From NCBI GenBank assembly GCA_964439605.1, contig CAYTPC010000076.1, positions 1-29,834 on the forward strand: a DNA stretch of 29,834 nt, written 5' to 3'. The notes under the pieces were generated by a model, which was not told the origin of the DNA, did no database searches, and saw only the letters and a list, made by a program, of their open reading frames with translations. Origin of the DNA: JAITWT01 sp964439605 (GTDB lineage Bacteria; Pseudomonadota; Gammaproteobacteria; Burkholderiales; Burkholderiaceae_C). This document shows positions 26,478-29,834 of the stretch, piece by piece (the stretch's first letter is position 1; each line of letters starts with the position of its first letter). The position numbers were made by a program, and so were the translations under genes.

Positions 26478-26753
26478 TCAATTCGTTTCGATGGCAATGG
26501 CGTGCAATCCGCCGGCAATGAAAACGCGCAACGCATCATACACAAGCCGATGCTGTGCCACGCGCGATTTTCCATCGAACAGCGGCGAGGCAATGCGTAT
26601 CCGGAAGTGGCTGCCGTAGCCGGCCGCGTTGGCGCCCGCATGGCCCGCATGCGCGGCGCTTTCGTCGATCACTTCGAGTGCCGTGGGGGTAAGCGCGGCA
26701 TGCAGCGCCGCTTCGAGGTCGGCGCTCTTGGGGGGAAGGGTTGTTGTATCCAT
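26478..26753 (-). CDS. BolA family protein
   Basis: A 91-residue BolA-fold protein. LEAALHAALTPTALEVIDES forms the first helix and strand, HFRIRIASPLFDGKSRVAQH carries the conserved core, and HRLVYDALRVFIAGGLHAIA the invariant His and last helix of the family. BolA-like proteins bind monothiol glutaredoxins through a shared [2Fe-2S] cluster and take part in iron-sulfur delivery or stress response. It lacks the long N-terminal extension of some relatives. It lies between yciB (44 bases upstream) and the parvulin gene (91 bases downstream), the usual betaproteobacterial order. Confidence 0.92.
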   Translation of the reverse strand: MDTTTLPPKSADLEAALHAALTPTALEVIDESAAHAGHAGANAAGYGSHFRIRIASPLFDGKSRVAQHRLVYDALRVFIAGGLHAIAIETN

Positions 26754-26797
26754 TTGGGCGTGCCGGGTAAAACTGGATTATTGATCGATTTCCCGTA

Positions 26798-27334
26798 TTA
26801 CTTGGATGGGCCCGATTTGAGGTGTGACGCAATGTACAGGCCTTGGCCGATCACGAACACGATCGGGAATACGTAGCCCCAGATCTTGAAGTCCACCCAT
26901 GCCTCGGTGCTGTAGAAAACGGCAACCCAGGCATTGATCGCCGCCATGAACATGCAATAGCCGACCCAGGCGAAGTTCAGGCGCGTCCAGACGCGCTCGG
27001 GCAGTTCCAGCTGCGCGCCGAGCAGCATTTTGAGAAAGTTTTTCTCGTGCATCCAATAGGCCACCGCAAGTGCGATTGCCATCGCGGCGTAGAGCACGGT
27101 GGGCTTCCATTTGATGAAGCGGTCGTCGTGCAGCACCAGCGTGAGTGTGCCGAAGATCAGGATGAGTGCCAGCGTGGCTTTCTGCATCGGCTGCAGCGTG
27201 CGCTCGGTTGCATAGACGAAGGCCATTTGCAGCACGGTCGCGGCCATCAGCACCGCGGTGCCGATGTAGATGTCCCACAGTTTGAAGGCGCCGAAGAACA
27301 GCAAAATGGGCAAGAAATCGAGCAGCAGCCGCAT
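26798..27334 (-). CDS. yciB: Inner-membrane septation protein YciB (IspZ)
   Basis: A 178-residue integral membrane protein with five or six helices, starting MRLLLDFLPILLFFGAFKLW, the hallmark of the family. IKWKPTVLYAAMAIALAVAY, then RVWTRLNFAWVGYCMFMAAI and a final FPIVFVIGQGLYIASHL match too. In E. coli and Shigella YciB affects cell division, septum synthesis and envelope integrity; its exact action is not known. Length is usual (about 180). Its ATG shares one base with the stop of a 40-codon frame upstream (TGATG), so it may be translated by coupling to that frame. bolA and a parvulin gene follow. Confidence 0.95.
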   Translation of the reverse strand: MRLLLDFLPILLFFGAFKLWDIYIGTAVLMAATVLQMAFVYATERTLQPMQKATLALILIFGTLTLVLHDDRFIKWKPTVLYAAMAIALAVAYWMHEKNFLKMLLGAQLELPERVWTRLNFAWVGYCMFMAAINAWVAVFYSTEAWVDFKIWGYVFPIVFVIGQGLYIASHLKSGPSK

Positions 27335-27456
27335 CAGTGATCCTTGAAGTCAAGCGTGGCAAACGTGGCAAGCGTGGCCGGATCGGACGGATCGGCGGTT
27401 CTGCCGGCCGGCCGTGCGCGCCATGGGGTATCGGTCTTGTCGATGAGAAAGTTCAT
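27334..27456 (-). pseudogene. 40-codon frame coupled to yciB, possible msrB remnant
   Basis: A short frame that starts MNFLIDKTDTPWRARPAGRT and ends in a TGATG junction with yciB. The opening IDKTDTPWRA resembles the N-terminus of betaproteobacterial methionine sulfoxide reductase B (typically KTDAEWRA). msrB commonly precedes yciB in Burkholderiales. Everything after about residue 16, including the Cys-rich zinc and catalytic parts of MsrB, is absent. The frame instead runs through 9-base tandem repeats encoding DPSDPATLATFATL. There is no ribosome-binding site. It could be a deletion remnant of msrB kept as a leader for yciB, or an unrelated small peptide. Confidence 0.3.
27352..27396. repeat. 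Two adjoining 9-base tandem repeat runs
   Basis: AAGCGTGGC occurs three times head to tail (27352-27378; the middle copy is AAACGTGGC), directly followed by CGGATCGGA and CGGATCGGC (27379-27396). The unit of nine keeps any reading frame intact. They fall inside the 40-codon frame before yciB. Confidence 0.8.
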
Positions 27457-27522
27457 GGGGCTGATTGTCCGGCAGATGACCTGAATCGGCCGGTTTGCGC
27501 ACATCGATGCACCACGCATCCC

Positions 27523-27552
27523 TTGATGCGGAGATACTTCATGGGTTTTAAT
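27523..27552 (+). promoter_or_regulatory. Candidate promoter of the acyl-CoA ligase gene
   Basis: TTGATG (27523-27528), an 18-base spacer and TTTAAT (27547-27552) match the sigma-70 elements 4/6 and 5/6. A CGCATC/GATGCG stem with a four-base loop (27515-27530) overlaps the -35 and might be an operator. AGGAG lies seven bases before the ATG at 27578. Confidence 0.4.
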
Positions 27553-27577
27553 TTCTCATCACGTCAGGAGTCAGTCT

Positions 27578-29218
27578 ATGTTAGGTCTCATGCAAGATCA
27601 TCCCCTGTTGATCTCGTCGTTGATCCAATTCGCGGAGCGCCACCACGGCGATTGTGAAATTGTCTCGCGCCGCGTCGAGGGGGACATTCACCGCTATTGC
27701 TGGGCCGACGTGGGGCGCCGTGCGCGCCAGGTAGCCAACGCGGTGCAGGCCGAAGACGTGCCTTTTTCCGGACGAGTGGCCACTCTGGCCTGGAACGGCT
27801 ACCGCCACCTGGAGCTTTACTATGGCGTGAGCGGCTCGGGCCGCGTGGTGCACACCATCAACCCGCGCCTGCACCCCGATCAAGTCGCGTGGATCATCAA
27901 CCATGCCGAAGATGAAGTGGTGTGCTTCGAGAGCAGCTTTTTGCCGCTGGCGCAGGCCGTGCACGCGCGCTGCCCCACGGTGCGCCGCTGGGTGCTGCTG
28001 TGCGACGCGGACAAACTGCCGCAAGACAGCGGCATCGCGAATCTGGTCAGTTACGAGGCATGGATCAGCGCGCAAAGCGACCGCTACACCTGGCCGCATT
28101 TCGACGAAAACAGCGCCGCCGGACTGTGCTACACGAGCGGCACCACGGGCAACCCCAAGGGCGCGCTGTACAGCCACCGCTCAACGATCCTGCACGCCTA
28201 CGCCACCGCGCTTCCGGACGTGATCAACCTGTCGGCCGGCGACGTGGTTCTGCCGGTCGTGCCGATGTTCCACGTCAACGCCTGGGGCATCCCGTATGCG
28301 ACCGCGCTGGTCGGCAGCAAGGTCGTGTTTCCCGGCCCGGCGCTTGACGGCAAATCGGTTTATGAACTGCTCGAGGCCGAAAAAGTCACCCTCACCGTCG
28401 GCGTGCCGACCGTGTGGCAGATGCTGCTGAGCTACATGAGCACGAACGGGTTGCGTTTTTCCAGTCTCAACCGCGTCGTGATCGGCGGTTCGGCGGCCCC
28501 GCCAGCAATGATCCAGACCTTCGAGAACGACTACGGCGTGAAGGTCATGCACGCCTGGGGCATGACCGAAACCAGCCCGCTGGGCACGGCTTGGGCTCCG
28601 AAGGGCAAGCACGCGGGCCTGAACACCGAGCAGATTCAGGCAATGAAAATCAAGCAGGGCCGCGCGATCTTCGGAATCGACCTGAAAATCATCGACGGCC
28701 TGGGCGACGAAGTGCCTTGGGACGGCAAAACCTATGGCGACTTGATGGTCAAAGGACCCTGGATTCTGAACGAATACTTCAAGGGCCAGGGCAGCCCGCT
28801 GGTCAAGGACGAGCACGGCCAAGGCTGGTTCCCCACCGGCGACGTGGCAACCATCGACGCCGACGGCTACATGCAAATCACCGACCGCACCAAGGACGTC
28901 ATCAAATCCGGCGGCGAATGGATCAGTTCGATCGACATCGAGAACATCGCCGTCGCGCACCCGGCGGTGGCGATGGCCGCTTGCGTGGGCGTGCCCCATC
29001 CCAAGTGGGACGAGCGCCCGGTCGTGCTGGTGGTCAAGCGTCCCGGCGCGAACGTTTCGCGCGAGGAATTGCTGCACTTTTACGAAGGCAAGATCGCCAA
29101 GTGGCAGATTCCCGATGACGTGATCTTCGTGGACAACATCACCTTGGGCGCGACCGGCAAAATTCTCAAGATGAAGCTGCGCGAGCAGCTCAAGGATTAC
29201 AAGCTGCCGGGGTTGTGA
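27578..29218 (+). CDS. Medium/long-chain fatty acyl-CoA ligase (AMP-forming)
   Basis: A 546-residue acyl-adenylate synthetase that activates carboxylic acids to CoA thioesters with ATP. Visible motifs are YTSGTTGNPKG at 185-195 (phosphate loop), MHAWGMTETSPLG (adenine pocket, with the catalytic Glu), GWFPTGDVATIDADGYMQIT (ribose-binding Asp) and GATGKILKMKLREQL at the end, with the C-terminal catalytic Lys. The early PRLHPDQVAWIINHAEDEVV and FFESSF-like wording fits the AlkK/DmdB branch, which takes medium-chain or methylthiopropionate-type acids, so the substrate is open. The ATG at 27578 has an AGGAG site. The next gene is convergent. The product is probably soluble or loosely membrane-bound. 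Confidence 0.92.
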   Translation: MLGLMQDHPLLISSLIQFAERHHGDCEIVSRRVEGDIHRYCWADVGRRARQVANAVQAEDVPFSGRVATLAWNGYRHLELYYGVSGSGRVVHTINPRLHPDQVAWIINHAEDEVVCFESSFLPLAQAVHARCPTVRRWVLLCDADKLPQDSGIANLVSYEAWISAQSDRYTWPHFDENSAAGLCYTSGTTGNPKGALYSHRSTILHAYATALPDVINLSAGDVVLPVVPMFHVNAWGIPYATALVGSKVVFPGPALDGKSVYELLEAEKVTLTVGVPTVWQMLLSYMSTNGLRFSSLNRVVIGGSAAPPAMIQTFENDYGVKVMHAWGMTETSPLGTAWAPKGKHAGLNTEQIQAMKIKQGRAIFGIDLKIIDGLGDEVPWDGKTYGDLMVKGPWILNEYFKGQGSPLVKDEHGQGWFPTGDVATIDADGYMQITDRTKDVIKSGGEWISSIDIENIAVAHPAVAMAACVGVPHPKWDERPVVLVVKRPGANVSREELLHFYEGKIAKWQIPDDVIFVDNITLGATGKILKMKLREQLKDYKLPGL

Positions 29219-29250
29219 CCGGGAAGGGCGCCGTTTAAAACAACAGGCGC

Positions 29251-29834
29251 TCAGGCCAGAAAGCCAAGCAAAGCCGCGTTAACCTGATCGGCGCGCTCGA
29301 ACTGCACCCAGTGCCCCGCGCCGTCGATCACCACGCCTTCGCGCAGCGGATGGCCTTCGACCAGCCGCGCCACCAGCGGCCGCGAGTCGGCGGTGACGTC
29401 ATGCTCGCCCCACAGGAGCAATTGCCGCCCGCCGATGGCGTCGAGCGCCTCGCGCAAGCCGCCAGCGAGCGAAATCTCCTTGCTGCGAAAGCGCGTGCCA
29501 TGGCATGAGATGTTGTGGATCGCGAAGGCCAGCGCGTCAATCGCCGCCTTGTCGTGCAACATCAGCGCCGCCAGGTTGTGCAGCAGCTTGGCGCGTTCCT
29601 CGTTGCGATCTTTGGCGGCGCGCCAATTGACCATCTCCACCGTCATGCGGCGCATGCTGCCGTGACCGCTGCTGCCCATCAGAACCATGCGCCGGATACC
29701 GCCGCGGCGCGCGCCCAGCTTCGAGGCGATCAGACCGCCGAAGGAGAAGCCGCCCAGGTCGATCTCGGTTTGTGCGCCGACGAGCCGGTCGAGCGTCGTG
29801 CACAGTGCGTCGAGAAACGGTTCCAGCGCCGGCC
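29251..29834 (-). CDS. Alpha/beta-fold hydrolase, N-terminus cut by window edge
   Basis: The last 193 residues of an alpha/beta hydrolase are visible, and its start lies beyond the window. IDLGGFSFGGLIASKLGARR is the nucleophile elbow, with Ser in GFSFGG. LLLWGEHDVTADSRPLV carries the acidic member of the triad, and IDGAGHWVQFERADQVNAAL the catalytic His. The cap region between them includes FAIHNISCHGTRF. Such enzymes cleave esters, lactones or C-C bonds of ring-cleavage products, and the reaction is not determinable here. An internal ATG at 29688 is not the real start because the elbow lies upstream of it in frame. It converges on the acyl-CoA ligase gene, with 32 bases between the stops. 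Confidence 0.88.
   Translation of the reverse strand, partial: PALEPFLDALCTTLDRLVGAQTEIDLGGFSFGGLIASKLGARRGGIRRMVLMGSSGHGSMRRMTVEMVNWRAAKDRNEERAKLLHNLAALMLHDKAAIDALAFAIHNISCHGTRFRSKEISLAGGLREALDAIGGRQLLLWGEHDVTADSRPLVARLVEGHPLREGVVIDGAGHWVQFERADQVNAALLGFLA

Overview
The window reads as a chromosomal segment of a GC-rich betaproteobacterium, most likely of the order Burkholderiales. The evidence is protein wording together with gene order typical of that group: mogA-darP facing pmbA, yciB-bolA-parvulin, ilvE followed by a CHCC zinc-finger gene, and xth facing pyrE. I see no rRNA or tRNA genes, insertion sequences, phage genes or CRISPR array. Almost all the DNA is coding. Both ends cut through genes: a methyltransferase on the left and an alpha/beta hydrolase on the right.

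Positions 1-1260 hold a translationally coupled polysaccharide deacetylase and SAM methyltransferase, probably the edge of a lipid, polyene or envelope locus that lies mostly outside the window. Positions 1374-2923 hold a cation/proton antiporter and a small A/B-barrel (Dabb) protein in visibly AT-richer DNA. Positions 3025-6534 are housekeeping: mogA and darP overlapping on the minus strand, pmbA on the plus strand, then yqeY and rpsU on the minus strand. Positions 6736-10244 are a two-gene minus-strand operon, a predicted exported beta-rich protein followed by the P-type magnesium ATPase mgtA. This module sits between rpsU and tsaD, which are usually direct divergent neighbours. tsaD, panE, radA, a small membrane protein, ilvE and a CHCC zinc-finger gene follow (10672-15942).

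Positions 16114-19467 carry, on the minus strand, ampG (muropeptide import), then an OmpR-family regulator, then its sensor kinase. A perfect CpxR-type direct repeat (GTAAA, 5 bases, GTAAA) lies just upstream of the regulator, which suggests autoregulated envelope-stress sensing. xth and pyrE start 13 bases apart on opposite strands. A predicted exported DUF4124 protein overlaps the end of pyrE.

Positions 21804-25406 encode two catabolic-looking enzymes of unknown substrate, a FAD dehydrogenase of the KstD/fumarate-reductase type and a thiamine-pyrophosphate enzyme. A block of strong hairpins separates them. Positions 25601-27334 are yciB-bolA-parvulin, ending in a clear terminator. Upstream of yciB, where msrB is commonly found, there is only a 40-codon reading frame that may be its remnant. 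A medium/long-chain acyl-CoA ligase and the alpha/beta hydrolase close the window.

No wholly new system is evident. The best leads are the mgtA/exported-protein module inside the tsaD-rpsU junction, the CpxR-like autoregulatory site with a His/Met-rich sensor loop, the hairpin block between the FAD and TPP enzymes, and the possible msrB relic.
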